From an uncultured Oscillospiraceae bacterium (GTDB lineage Bacteria > Bacillota > Clostridia > Oscillospirales > Oscillospiraceae): a DNA stretch of 33,698 nucleotides. The DNA lies in the NCBI GenBank assembly GCA_910588455.1, contig CAJUPG010000014.1:1-33698 (forward strand). Reading direction: 5' to 3'. How positions within the stretch are numbered: position 1 is the stretch's first letter; each line of letters begins with the position of its first letter. The position numbers were made by a program, and so were the translations under genes. The notes beneath the pieces are model-generated. The model had not been told where the DNA came from and did not search any database. It saw nothing but the letters and a program-made list of their open reading frames with translations. Below are positions 1 to 7,778 of the stretch, in pieces.

Positions 1-357
1 GGCGCCGGCCTCTTCCAGCTTCTTCTTCAGCTCCTCGGCCTCGTCCTTGGACACGCCCTCCTTCAGAGCCTTGGGGGCGCCCTCAACAACCGCCTTGGCC
101 TCAGCCAGACCCAGGCCGCTGATCTCACGGACCGCCTTGATGACCTTGATCTTGGCAGCGGCGTCAAAGCTGGCCAGGACCACGTCGAACTCGGTCTTTT
201 CCTCCGCAGCAGGAGCAGCAGCGCCGGCGGCGGGAGCGGCCATCGCGGCGGCGGACACGCCGAACTCTTCCTCCAGAGCATGTACCAGCTCGGACAGCTC
301 CAGAACGGTAAGGGCCTTGACTTCCTCAATCATAGCGGTAATTTTCTCGCTAGCCAT
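1..357 (-). CDS. rplL: 50S ribosomal protein L7/L12 (C-terminus cut by window edge)
   Basis: This is the ribosomal stalk protein L7/L12, which binds L10 as dimers and recruits translation factors to the 50S subunit. The frame starts with ATG at 357 (MASEKI...) behind the ribosome site AGGAGG and stays open to base 1, giving 119 residues ending EEAGA. Only a few C-terminal residues and the stop are missing. The N-terminal dimerisation domain is followed by an Ala/Pro/Gly-rich hinge at about residues 38-52, then the C-terminal domain with the family motif around GLGLAEAKAVVE. It lies directly downstream of rplJ, as in nearly all bacteria, and should share its leader and promoter. Confidence 0.97.
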   Translation of the reverse strand, partial: MASEKITAMIEEVKALTVLELSELVHALEEEFGVSAAAMAAPAAGAAAPAAEEKTEFDVVLASFDAAAKIKVIKAVREISGLGLAEAKAVVEGAPKALKEGVSKDEAEELKKKLEEAGA

Positions 358-392
358 AATAAATAACCTCCTAAATTGACGTTTAAATTTTT

Positions 393-953
393 TTACTCAG
401 CGGCAGGGGTCTCAGCGGGGGGCTCCTCCGCGGCGGGCTCGGCCTCTACGAAGCCGCCCTTCTCCTCGGCGATGGCCTTCAGAACGATGGCCAGGCTGCT
501 GATGGGAGCCAGCATGGTACCCAGGACCTGGGCCTGCAGCACTTCCTTGGCGGGCAGCTCGGCGATGGCCATGATCTCCTCCAGGGGGAGGATCTTGCCG
601 TCCATAAAGCCGGCCTTGATGGTGAACTTAGAACCGTTGAACTGCTTGGCGAACTTGTTGATCACGCGCATGGGCGCGATAGGATCGGAGTGGCTCAGGG
701 CCAGGGACGTAGTGCCGTTCAGGCTGTCGGACAGCTCGCCGAACCCGGCGTTCTGCGCCGCGAAGCGGGTGAGAGTGTTCTTCACCACGGCATACTCCAC
801 GTCGTTTTTCCGCAGCTCCACCCGCAGGGCGGTATCCTCAGCCACGGTGATGCCCTTATAGTCCACCAGCACGCCGGAAGCGGCATTTTGCAGCTTTTCG
901 GTAAGCTCGGCCACAATCGCCTTTTTGGACTCCAGAACTTTTGCGTTAGGCAT
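393..953 (-). CDS. rplJ: 50S ribosomal protein L10
   Basis: L10 is the stalk base protein that anchors L7/L12 dimers on 23S rRNA and autoregulates its own operon. The 186-residue product begins MPNAKVLESK and has the usual N-terminal rRNA-binding domain and C-terminal helix, here followed by an acidic, Ala/Pro/Glu-rich tail. I chose ATG at 953 because GGAGG lies about ten bases upstream. An in-frame GTG at 965 sits too close to that site. Length is slightly above the usual 165-175 because of the tail. rplL follows after a 35-base gap that holds its own ribosome site. Confidence 0.97.
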   Translation of the reverse strand: MPNAKVLESKKAIVAELTEKLQNAASGVLVDYKGITVAEDTALRVELRKNDVEYAVVKNTLTRFAAQNAGFGELSDSLNGTTSLALSHSDPIAPMRVINKFAKQFNGSKFTIKAGFMDGKILPLEEIMAIAELPAKEVLQAQVLGTMLAPISSLAIVLKAIAEEKGGFVEAEPAAEEPPAETPAAE

Positions 954-980
954 TTTGGGATTCACCTCCAGTGATTTGAT

Positions 981-1103
981 GAAAAAAACGCTGTTTTCGC
1001 GAACAAAGCACGAAAACAGCGTAAGAAATCATGGAAAAAATGACTTTTCGCTGCATTCTCGGCAGGATTTACGCAAAACACAACCTGCTGTCTTTGAACG
1101 CAA
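981..1103 (-). ncRNA. L10-type leader with intrinsic attenuator
   Basis: The rplJ mRNA leader contains GCAGG paired with a later CCTGC, in the context AGACAGCAGG...CCTGCCGAG, which resembles the known L10-binding leader of Firmicutes. Downstream is a perfect 12-bp hairpin (arms 988-999 and 1011-1022) followed on the minus strand by seven T residues, about 13 bases before the rplJ ribosome site. A terminator placed between promoter and gene is the expected attenuator. Excess L10 would favour termination. The family assignment is by pattern recognition. Confidence 0.8.
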
Positions 1104-1108
1104 GGACT

Positions 1109-1137
1109 ATGTTAGCGCATTTTGAGGGAAATGTCAA
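1109..1137 (-). promoter_or_regulatory. Sigma-A promoter of rplJ-rplL
   Basis: On the minus strand, a perfect -35 TTGACA (1137-1132) and a -10 TAACAT (1114-1109) are separated by exactly 17 bases. This gives a leader of about 150 nucleotides before rplJ, which matches the attenuator described there. Confidence 0.85.
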
Positions 1138-1164
1138 GGGGGATTCTTGATTTTTTGCCGGCTT

Positions 1165-1641
1165 TTACCGATTTTTTACCAGCAGCGCCACCGCATGAGC
1201 GGCGATGCCCTCCCCTGCGCCGGTAAATCCCAGCCCTTCCTCAGTCGTGGCCTTCACACTGACCTGATCCGGCTCCGCCCCCATCCGCCGGGCCAGATTT
1301 TCCCTCATTTGGGGGATATAGGGGGCCAGCTTGGGCCGCTGGGCCAGAATCGTGGCATCCACATTGCCCACGGTCCAGCCCCGCTGCTCCAGCAGGGCCG
1401 CCACCTGCTCCAGCAACGCCAGACTGTCCGCCCCGGCGTAGGCCGGGTCGCTGTCCGGGAAGTGCTGTCCGATGTCCCCCAGGGCCGCCGCCCCCAGCAG
1501 GGCGTCCATCACCGCATGGGCCAGCACATCTGCATCCGAGTGGCCCAGAAGCCCCCGCTCACAGGGGATTTCCACGCCGCCCAGAACCAGCCGCCGGTCC
1601 GGGACCAGCCGGTGTACGTCGTAACCGTGTCCGATGCGCAT
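1165..1641 (-). CDS. ispF: 2-C-methyl-D-erythritol 2,4-cyclodiphosphate synthase
   Basis: IspF converts CDP-methylerythritol 2-phosphate to the cyclic diphosphate in the MEP isoprenoid pathway in the cytoplasm. The product (158 residues) starts MRIGHGYDVHR, where the DxH pair is the metal ligand. It contains LLGHSDADVLAHAVMDALLGAA and the C-terminal KATTEEGLGFTGAGEGIAAHAV signature. I chose ATG at 1641, two bases after the ispD stop, with a GGGGGA site before it. An in-frame ATG at 1656 would add five residues (MGGLT) and overlap ispD. It is co-transcribed with ispD. The window also holds ispH, so three MEP-pathway steps are encoded within 4 kb. Confidence 0.96.
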   Translation of the reverse strand: MRIGHGYDVHRLVPDRRLVLGGVEIPCERGLLGHSDADVLAHAVMDALLGAAALGDIGQHFPDSDPAYAGADSLALLEQVAALLEQRGWTVGNVDATILAQRPKLAPYIPQMRENLARRMGAEPDQVSVKATTEEGLGFTGAGEGIAAHAVALLVKNR

Positions 1642-1643
1642 GG

Positions 1644-2375
1644 TCAATCCCCCCATTCCGCCACAATGGCCTCCCCCAGCACCAGGTCCAGGGGGGTGGT
1701 GATTTTCCGGTTGCAGGGGTCCCCGGGGGTGAGGGTCACCTTCATCCCCAGCCGCTCCACGGCGGCACAGTCGTCGGTAAGGGATTCGCCGCTGGCGACG
1801 GCCTTTTCAATGGCCCCCTTGATGAGCCCCGCCTCAAACACCTGGGGGGTCTGGATGGCGCACAGCTCGTTCCGGTCCAGGGTCTGGACCGCCTGGCCCC
1901 CTTCCACCCGCTTCACCGTATCCGTCAAGGGAATGGCCGGGGCGGCGGCTCCGGTGCGCTGGGCCATCAAAATCGCCCCCTCCAGCACCTCCTGGCGCAG
2001 CAGGGGCCGGGCGCCGTCGTGGATGGCGATCAGCTCCGCGTCGGGCCGTACCTCCCGCAGTCCCGCCTGGACGGAGTGAATGCGCTCCTCCCCCCCCACA
2101 ATGACCTTGGTGACCTTCCGGAGCATGAAGTCCTTGCAAAGCTGGCTCACCGGGACCAGCAGGTCCTCCCGGGTCACCACGATAATTTCCCGGATCAGGG
2201 GGCTGCGTTCCAGACAGCGCAGGGTACGGATCAGCACCGGCAGGCCGTCCAGCGGGGCCATCACCTTGTCGATCCCCTCCATCCGGGCGGCGTTCCCCGC
2301 CGCCGGGACCACCACGGAGCACAGCGGCAGGCTGGTCTTACTTCTTCCGGTGATTTTCTTCAGCCACTTCAGCAT
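1644..2375 (-). CDS. ispD: 2-C-methyl-D-erythritol 4-phosphate cytidylyltransferase
   Basis: IspD couples CTP to methylerythritol 4-phosphate in the MEP pathway. The product (243 residues) has a short basic N-terminus, then the nucleotidyltransferase loop VVPAAGNAARMEGIDKVMAPL. That loop has the AAG-R-K pattern, although the usual GxGxRM spacing is slightly altered. The middle and C-terminal motifs HDGARPLL, TDTVK and IQTPQVF are typical. The start at 2375 (MLKWLKK) has GGGGGAGAG five to six bases upstream. Upstream in-frame codons at 2435 would overlap the promoter. ispF follows almost immediately. Confidence 0.95.
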   Translation of the reverse strand: MLKWLKKITGRSKTSLPLCSVVVPAAGNAARMEGIDKVMAPLDGLPVLIRTLRCLERSPLIREIIVVTREDLLVPVSQLCKDFMLRKVTKVIVGGEERIHSVQAGLREVRPDAELIAIHDGARPLLRQEVLEGAILMAQRTGAAAPAIPLTDTVKRVEGGQAVQTLDRNELCAIQTPQVFEAGLIKGAIEKAVASGESLTDDCAAVERLGMKVTLTPGDPCNRKITTPLDLVLGEAIVAEWGD

Positions 2376-2412
2376 ATACGCTCTCCCCCTCATATTTTGT
2401 CTCACTGACCCT

Positions 2413-2441
2413 ATTATAGCATGGGCGTGGGACAATCACAA
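2413..2441 (-). promoter_or_regulatory. Promoter of ispD-ispF
   Basis: On the minus strand, a -35 TTGTGA (2441-2436), a 17-base spacer and a perfect -10 TATAAT (2418-2413) lie just upstream of the chosen ispD start. They sit downstream of the carD terminator, so ispDF can be transcribed independently of carD. Confidence 0.75.
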
Positions 2442-2474
2442 GGAATTTTCCGCGGGTATAGTCCTGAACCGCGC

Positions 2475-2501
2475 AAAAGAGGAGCCCCACAGGGCTCCTC
2501 T
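2475..2501 (-). terminator. Intrinsic terminator after carD
   Basis: A perfect 10-bp stem (AGAGGAGCCC at 2478-2487 with GGGCTCCTCT at 2492-2501) has a four-base loop. It is followed on the minus strand by a short T run (TCTTTTG). It lies 36 bases after the carD stop. Confidence 0.8.
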
Positions 2502-2536
2502 CGGTTCTCTAAAGTTGGCACAGCCTCACTCCGCCA

Positions 2537-3019
2537 TTATGATTGGATCAAGGAGTGGTTGATACGCGCCTCAATATCCTCGTAACTGCTGTCCTGAGAT
2601 AGTACCAGCTCAGAAATCAAGATTTGCTTGGCTGAATGCAGCATTTTCCGCTCTCCGGTGGACAACCCTCTCTTGTTGTCCCGTTGGGTAAGTCCCTTGA
2701 CTACCCGGGCCACCTCAAACAAATTCCCGCTCTTCATCCGTTCCATATTTTCCCGGTAGCGACGGTTCCAGTTGGAAGTCATTGTGGCCTCAATGGTGGG
2801 CAGAGCCTCAATCACCTGATCCGACTCCTCCCGGCCGATCACCGGCCGCAGGCCAATTTCATCGCTGCCCTCAGTAGGGACCATTACTACCATTGCCCGA
2901 ACTGGCAATTTCAGGGAATAGTACGTACGCACGACTCCGTTGATTTTCCGCTCAACGATACCTTCTACGATACCGGCGCCGTGCATGGGATGGACAATTT
3001 TGTCTCCCGCCTGGAACAT
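2537..3019 (-). CDS. carD: CarD/CdnL-family RNA polymerase-binding regulator
   Basis: CarD-family proteins bind the RNA polymerase beta subunit and stabilise open complexes at rRNA and other promoters. The 160-residue product starts MFQAGDKIVHPMHGAGIVEGI, the typical CarD/TRCF interaction (Tudor-like) domain over roughly residues 1-60. A helical C-terminal DNA-binding domain follows (NWNRRYRENMERMKSGN..EVARVVKGL). The start at 3019 has GGAGGTG upstream. In Clostridia carD is commonly next to ispD-ispF, as here. It has its own promoter and terminator, so it is probably monocistronic. Confidence 0.93.
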   Translation of the reverse strand: MFQAGDKIVHPMHGAGIVEGIVERKINGVVRTYYSLKLPVRAMVVMVPTEGSDEIGLRPVIGREESDQVIEALPTIEATMTSNWNRRYRENMERMKSGNLFEVARVVKGLTQRDNKRGLSTGERKMLHSAKQILISELVLSQDSSYEDIEARINHSLIQS

Positions 3020-3110
3020 TTCACACCTCCGAATCTATCCTGCCGTACACTCACTCCACTTCTTTTTCGTTTTTCGCCCGGTTTTGACTCAGCCACAAAT
3101 CTCTTGCGTT

Positions 3111-3139
3111 ATTATATCAACTTTTTCCGGCAAATACAA
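3111..3139 (-). promoter_or_regulatory. Promoter of carD
   Basis: On the minus strand, -35 TTGTAT (3139-3134), a 17-base spacer and -10 TATAAT (3116-3111) give a leader of about 90 nucleotides before carD. The rest of the 298-base gap between carD and rpsA holds the terminator at 3256-3308. I see no gene in it. Confidence 0.7.
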
Positions 3140-3255
3140 GTAAAATCGTACCAATCTACAATAAAATTTTCACGATTCTCCTAAATTAAGGTAAATTTGC
3201 CGCAAAACAGGTGGGCGATGCAAATTCAGCATCATACCCTTCTTCTCCTTCTTTT

Positions 3256-3308
3256 AAAATAAGACCCCCAGCATCAGAAGGCAACGTAAATCGCTCCGGT
3301 GCTGGGGG
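3256..3308 (-). terminator. Intrinsic terminator after ispH-rpsA
   Basis: A 9-bp G/C stem (CCCCCAGCA at 3265-3273 with TGCTGGGGG at 3300-3308) has a 26-base loop. It is followed on the minus strand by TCTTATTTT. It starts ten bases after the rpsA stop. The plus strand side also reads into T-rich sequence, but no plus gene ends here. Confidence 0.8.
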
Positions 3309-3317
3309 TTTTGATTC

Positions 3318-5285
3318 TTATTCCTCAGAAGAGGCGGCTTCTTCCTCGGGCTCCTCCGTCTCGACAGCGGGGGCCTCCAGAAGGGCGCGGATGGACAGGG
3401 AGATTTTCTTGCGCTCCATATCCACGTCGGTAATCTTCACATCCACCTTGTCGCCCTCGGCCAGGACGTCGCCGGGCTTCTCAATGCGGTGGTCGGCAAT
3501 CTGGGAGATGTGGATCAGGCCGTCCACACCGGGGACCACCTCGGCAAAGGCGCCGAAGGTCATCAGCTTCACGATACGCACATTCGCCGTATCGCCCACC
3601 TGATAGGTGCTGGTGAACACACTCCAGGGGTCCTGGCTCCGGTCCTTCACGCCCAGGGAGATTTTCTTCTTCTCCTGATCGGCGGCAATGACATACACAT
3701 CCAGGGTGTCGCCCACCTTCACGATCTCAGAGGGGTGCTTGATGCGGCTCCAGGACAGCTCGGAGATGTGGACCATGCCGTCCACACCGCCGATGTCCAC
3801 AAACACGCCGTAGGACGTGAGGGACTTGACGGTGCCGGTGTAGCGCTTGCCCTCTTCGATCTCCGCCCAGACCTTCTCGGCGGCGGCGGCCCGCTCGGCG
3901 CGGGTCACCCGGCTGATGGAGCCCACCACACGGCGGCGGGAGCGGTTCACCTCGGTAATGACCAGGCGGACCTTCTTCTTCAGCAGCTCGGACATGGGGG
4001 TCTCCCGGGGCAGGCCCGTCTGGGAAGCGGGGATAAACACCCGCACGCCCTTGATGGAGGCTACCACGCCGCCCTTGTTGTCCTCTGTAATCACGCCCTC
4101 CAGGACATTCTCGCTCTCCTGGGCGGCCTCGATCTCCTCCCAGCCCTTCACGATGTCCAGGCGCTTCTTCGACAGCTTGACCATGCAGTCCCGGTCGCTG
4201 ACCTGCACCACATAGGCTTCGATCTCGTCGCCAACCTTAACGATGTCCTCCATCTTGGCGTTGGGATCGTCGGTCATCTCGGATACGGGAATGTAGCCGG
4301 GATATTTAAAGCCAAGCTCCACTTCGATCTCAGTGGGCGTGACCGCTGCAACTGTGCCCTTGACCGTTTCCCCCGTATTTATAGTTTTGATCGACTCCTC
4401 CAGCATCTCTGCAAAGGACTGTTCGATCTCCATGATTTCTTCACTCATTTTGTCCATGACCTCCTTTATTATCCACGCAGGGGTAGAAGCCCCCGCCGTG
4501 ATTCCAACAGCATCCGCCTGTTTCAGATCAGACAGATCGAGATCCGCCGCCCGCTCAATCAGCAGGACGCGGGGGCAGCTCTGCCCGCACAGCTGGGCAA
4601 GACGCTTGGTATTGCTGCTGTGCCGGCCGCCCACCACCACCATGGCCCCGCATTCCCGGGCCAGACGGACCGCCTCATCCTGGCGTTTGGATGTTGCTCC
4701 GCATATTGTATCAAAAAAATCTGCGTTTGTACACTCTTTTTTTGCTTTTTTCACGCAATCTTCCCAAATTTTCTGAGTGGAGGTGGTTTGAGAGACCAGA
4801 GTTAGGGGGATTTTCCCATTTTTATCATCCTCTTCCAGCCACTTTTTCAACTCCTCCGGCCCGGACAGCACCACCGGCGCGCGGCACCATCCCGCGATGG
4901 CCTCCACCTCCGGATGTCCGTGGGTGCCGATAATCACCGGCCTGCGTCCCTGCTCTTCCGCCTGACACACCAGCTCATGGATGCGCTTGACGTTGGGGCA
5001 GGTGGCGTCCAGCAGCTCCACCCCCCGGGCCTTCAGCCCCTCCAGCACCGCCCGGCTCTCCCCGTGGGAGCGGATCAGGGCCCGGGCTCCGTCGGGAATC
5101 TCCTCCGGGCTGTGGGCGGTGCGCAGGCCCAGGGCCTCCAGCCGCTCCACCTCGTCCCGGTTGTGAATCACGGGTCCCAGCATCCAGCAGGGCCTGCCCT
5201 CCCCGGCGGTCCTCTCCGCCAGCTCCACTGCCCGGCGCACCCCGTAGCAGAACCCGGCGGTCCGGGCCAGACGGAGCGTTTTCAT
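3318..5285 (-). CDS. ispH-rpsA: Fusion of HMBPP reductase (IspH/LytB) and ribosomal protein S1-like protein
   Basis: Two proteins are joined in one 655-residue frame. Residues 1-283 are 4-hydroxy-3-methylbut-2-enyl diphosphate reductase, the last MEP-pathway step. The three cysteines expected to hold the iron-sulfur cluster are at 13, 96 and 195, and the GFCYGVRRA, THGHPE and TQTT-like (SQTTSTQ) motifs are intact. Residues 306-632 hold four S1 RNA-binding domains (about 306-375, 393-460, 480-548, 562-632), followed by an acidic tail. Such IspH-S1 fusions are known in Clostridia. The sequence is continuous with no internal stop. ATG at 5285 overlaps the plsC stop as ATGA. It is last in the operon and is followed by a terminator. 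Confidence 0.95.
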   Translation of the reverse strand: MKTLRLARTAGFCYGVRRAVELAERTAGEGRPCWMLGPVIHNRDEVERLEALGLRTAHSPEEIPDGARALIRSHGESRAVLEGLKARGVELLDATCPNVKRIHELVCQAEEQGRRPVIIGTHGHPEVEAIAGWCRAPVVLSGPEELKKWLEEDDKNGKIPLTLVSQTTSTQKIWEDCVKKAKKECTNADFFDTICGATSKRQDEAVRLARECGAMVVVGGRHSSNTKRLAQLCGQSCPRVLLIERAADLDLSDLKQADAVGITAGASTPAWIIKEVMDKMSEEIMEIEQSFAEMLEESIKTINTGETVKGTVAAVTPTEIEVELGFKYPGYIPVSEMTDDPNAKMEDIVKVGDEIEAYVVQVSDRDCMVKLSKKRLDIVKGWEEIEAAQESENVLEGVITEDNKGGVVASIKGVRVFIPASQTGLPRETPMSELLKKKVRLVITEVNRSRRRVVGSISRVTRAERAAAAEKVWAEIEEGKRYTGTVKSLTSYGVFVDIGGVDGMVHISELSWSRIKHPSEIVKVGDTLDVYVIAADQEKKKISLGVKDRSQDPWSVFTSTYQVGDTANVRIVKLMTFGAFAEVVPGVDGLIHISQIADHRIEKPGDVLAEGDKVDVKITDVDMERKKISLSIRALLEAPAVETEEPEEEAASSEE

Positions 5286-5881
5286 GCGGCCTCCTGGCTC
5301 AGAGCCTGAATGCGCTGCATCAGGTCGTGGGCGATCTGCTGCAGCTCCTCCGAGGTGGCCTTGCGTCCAGCCACCTGGGGGTGGTAGGGCTGGCCGAAGA
5401 TTACCGTGGTGGGGCGGAAGCGGCGCTTTTTGGGCTGGATGTACACGGGGACCAGGGGAGACCCCGTCCGGGTGGCGAACAGGGCCGCCCCCGCCTTGGC
5501 GTCGGAGGACTCCCCCTCACCCACACGGGTGCCTTCGGGGAAAATCAGCAGCTTATGGTTGGATTTCAGGCATTTCATGGCGGTTTTGGCGGCCTTCAGG
5601 TCCGCGTGACCCCGCTCTACCCCAAAAACCCCCGCCTTGCTCAGCAGCCATCCCAGCACCGGCCATTTCAATATCTCCGCCTTGGCCATAGCCCACACGG
5701 GATATTGTCTCCCCAAAGCGAATACAACATACAGCGGGTCCCCCGCGGTGGTGTGGTTGGGGCAGATCACCGCCGCCCCCTCGGGGATATTTTCCCGGCC
5801 CACCGCCTTAATGGGGTGGAGAAAATTAAAAATAGGCCAATAAATTATATAAAGAAGCCGAAAAACCGCGTCTGTACTCAT
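5282..5881 (-). CDS. plsC: 1-acyl-sn-glycerol-3-phosphate acyltransferase
   Basis: PlsC acylates lysophosphatidic acid to phosphatidic acid at the membrane in phospholipid synthesis. The 199-residue product carries the catalytic HX4D motif (H43, D48 in NHTTAGD) and the FPEGTR motif at 114-119, in the right order and spacing. A hydrophobic N-terminal stretch (residues 6-22) could anchor it in the membrane. The start at 5881 overlaps the cmk stop as ATGA. A longer upstream reading would lie entirely inside cmk and is unlikely. Gene order cmk-plsC-ispH-rpsA is a recurring one in Firmicutes. Confidence 0.93.
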   Translation of the reverse strand: MSTDAVFRLLYIIYWPIFNFLHPIKAVGRENIPEGAAVICPNHTTAGDPLYVVFALGRQYPVWAMAKAEILKWPVLGWLLSKAGVFGVERGHADLKAAKTAMKCLKSNHKLLIFPEGTRVGEGESSDAKAGAALFATRTGSPLVPVYIQPKKRRFRPTTVIFGQPYHPQVAGRKATSEELQQIAHDLMQRIQALSQEAA

Positions 5882-6543
5882 GTATCCTGCCTCCCATGGA
5901 CAATTTCCAGCATTGCCGCCAGACTCTGCTCCAGGTCCAGCCCGGAGGTATCCAGCAAAACCGCGTCCTCCGCCTGGCGCAGAGGGGCGATAGAGCGGCA
6001 CTGATCCTGCCGGTCCCGGTCCCGGATGTCCTGAAGAATCTGCTCATACCGGGCGGACTGGCCCCGCTGCTCCAGCTCCAGGAGCCGCCGCCGGGCCCGG
6101 ACCTCCGGGGAAGCCGTGAGAAAAATCTTCACGTCCGCGTGGGGCAGGACCACCGTACCGATGTCCCGGCCGTCCATCACCACGCTGTGCTCCAGGGCCT
6201 GCCGGCGCTGGAAGTCCAGCAAAAAGGCCCGGACCTCCGGCAGGGCGGCCACCTGAGAGGCCCGCCGGGAGACCTGGTGGGCCCGGATGGCCTCGCTCAC
6301 GTCCTCGCCGTTCAGGCGCATCCGCTGGACGCCCTGGCCGTCGTACTCCACTTGAATGTCCAGTCCCGCCAGCTCCGGGACCACCTCCTCCGGGGGAATA
6401 TCCCTGCGCATGGTGTACAGGGCCACCGTCCGGTAGATGGCCCCGGTATCCACATACATAAATCCCAGCCGCTGGGCCAACTGCCGGGCCAGGGTGCTCT
6501 TCCCCGCCCCGGCGGGGCCGTCAATCGCAACGCTCTTGTTCAT
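5878..6543 (-). CDS. cmk: Cytidylate kinase
   Basis: Cytidylate kinase phosphorylates CMP and dCMP with ATP. The 221-residue product starts MNKSVAIDGPAGAGKST, with the P-loop at residues 9-17. It contains YVDTGAIYR, DGRDIGTVVLPHADVKIFLTAS and the lid region RARRRLLE, all standard for the family. Its start overlaps the stop of the FAD oxidoreductase gene as ATGA, and its stop overlaps the plsC start in the same way, so it is embedded in the operon. Confidence 0.95.
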   Translation of the reverse strand: MNKSVAIDGPAGAGKSTLARQLAQRLGFMYVDTGAIYRTVALYTMRRDIPPEEVVPELAGLDIQVEYDGQGVQRMRLNGEDVSEAIRAHQVSRRASQVAALPEVRAFLLDFQRRQALEHSVVMDGRDIGTVVLPHADVKIFLTASPEVRARRRLLELEQRGQSARYEQILQDIRDRDRQDQCRSIAPLRQAEDAVLLDTSGLDLEQSLAAMLEIVHGRQDT

Positions 6544-7778
6544 TGTTCCGCCTCCTGGACTGCATATTCTCCCGCCGCCCGACCAGTAGCCCAGGCGATC
6601 TGCAGGTTAAAGCCGCCGGTATAAGCGTCTACATCCAGCAGCTCCCCGGCGAAAAACAGGCCGGGGATTTTTTTCGACTCCATGGTCTTGGGGTCCACCT
6701 CCGAGGTTTTCACTCCTCCGGCGGTGACAATGGCCTCTGCAATGGGCCGTGGGCCGGATACCGACACAGAAAAGCTTTTGAAGAGCTCCAGCAGCCGGCG
6801 GCGCTCCTGCCGGGTCAGGTCCCGGGCCTTCCTGTCCCCGGGAATGTCCGCCCGCTTCAGCAGCACCGGAACCAGCAGCCGGGGAGCCAGCGCGTTCAGC
6901 AGATTATCCATGTCCTTGTTGGCCCCCTGGGTGAGCTCCCGGACGAACCGGGCGTCCAGCGTCTGCTCGTCCAGGGCGGGTTTTAAGTCAATGACGCAGG
7001 TGTAGGCATCCCGGTCAAAGTCCCGCATATGGGCGCTGGCGCTGAGGACCAGGGGCCCGGACAGGCCGAAGTGGGTGAACAGCAGCTCCCCCTGCTCCTG
7101 GAACACGGTCTTTTTCTTCTGGTTTTTCACCCGTAAGACCACGTTTTTCAGGGCCAGTCCCTGCATGGCCCCGCAGAAGCCGTCGTTGGACTCCAGAGGG
7201 ACGAGGGAGGGCCTGGGCTCCACAATGGTGTGGCCCGCCTCCCGGGCCATTCGGTAGCCGTCCCCGGTGGAGCCGGTGGCGGGGTAGGAGGCCCCGCCGG
7301 TGGCCAGAATCACCCCATGAGCCGGATAGACCCCCCGCTCTCCCCGCACCCCGGCAATCCGGCCCTCCTCCACCAAGAGGGAGACCGCCCGGTCCTGGAG
7401 GATTTTTACCCCCAGGCGCTTCAGCTCGAAGAACAGGGCGTCGATCAGATCCGCCGCCCGGTCCGATGCGGGAAAGACCCGGTCCCCCCGCTCTACCTTC
7501 AGTTCTACGCCCAGGGCAGAAAAAAATTCCTCCACCCAGGCGGGAGGGGTTCGGGATATGGCCCCGTAGAGAAACCGGCTGTTTCGGGGGACCATTTCCA
7601 GCACCTTCTCGCCGGAGCAGTGGTTTGTCACGTTGCAGCGGCCCTTGCCCGTAATGTACAGCTTGCGCCCCACCTTGGAATTGCGCTCCAGCAGGCGCAC
7701 CGCCGCCCCCTGCCGGGCGGCGGTAATGGCGGCCATCATGCCGGCAGCCCCGCCGCCAACGACTAAAATCTCTCTCAT
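6540..7778 (-). CDS. FAD/NAD(P)-dependent oxidoreductase, HI0933/YhiN family
   Basis: This flavoprotein belongs to the HI0933-like (BaiN/YhiN) family, whose physiological substrate is mostly unknown. The 412-residue product begins MREILVVGGGAAGMMAA, a dinucleotide-binding GxGxxG fold. It continues with ITGKGRCNVTN, VILATGGASYPATGSTGDGY and the C-terminal PGLFFAGELLDVDAYTGGFNLQIAWATG FAD signature. I chose ATG at 7778, which overlaps the upstream regulator's stop as ATGA and has GGAGA before it. The 14-residue upstream extension lies inside the regulator gene. Some relatives in gut Clostridia reduce bile acid intermediates, but nothing here supports that substrate. Confidence 0.9.
   Translation of the reverse strand: MREILVVGGGAAGMMAAITAARQGAAVRLLERNSKVGRKLYITGKGRCNVTNHCSGEKVLEMVPRNSRFLYGAISRTPPAWVEEFFSALGVELKVERGDRVFPASDRAADLIDALFFELKRLGVKILQDRAVSLLVEEGRIAGVRGERGVYPAHGVILATGGASYPATGSTGDGYRMAREAGHTIVEPRPSLVPLESNDGFCGAMQGLALKNVVLRVKNQKKKTVFQEQGELLFTHFGLSGPLVLSASAHMRDFDRDAYTCVIDLKPALDEQTLDARFVRELTQGANKDMDNLLNALAPRLLVPVLLKRADIPGDRKARDLTRQERRRLLELFKSFSVSVSGPRPIAEAIVTAGGVKTSEVDPKTMESKKIPGLFFAGELLDVDAYTGGFNLQIAWATGRAAGEYAVQEAEQ

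Noticed and set aside
954..965. GTG at 965 as rplJ start
   Set aside because: It overlaps the GGAGG ribosome site. ATG at 953 has proper spacing and the conserved N-terminus.
3489..4805. 438-residue plus-strand open frame opposite ispH-rpsA
   Set aside because: His/Gly/Leu-rich shadow of the S1 repeats, with no ribosome site and no recognisable domain.
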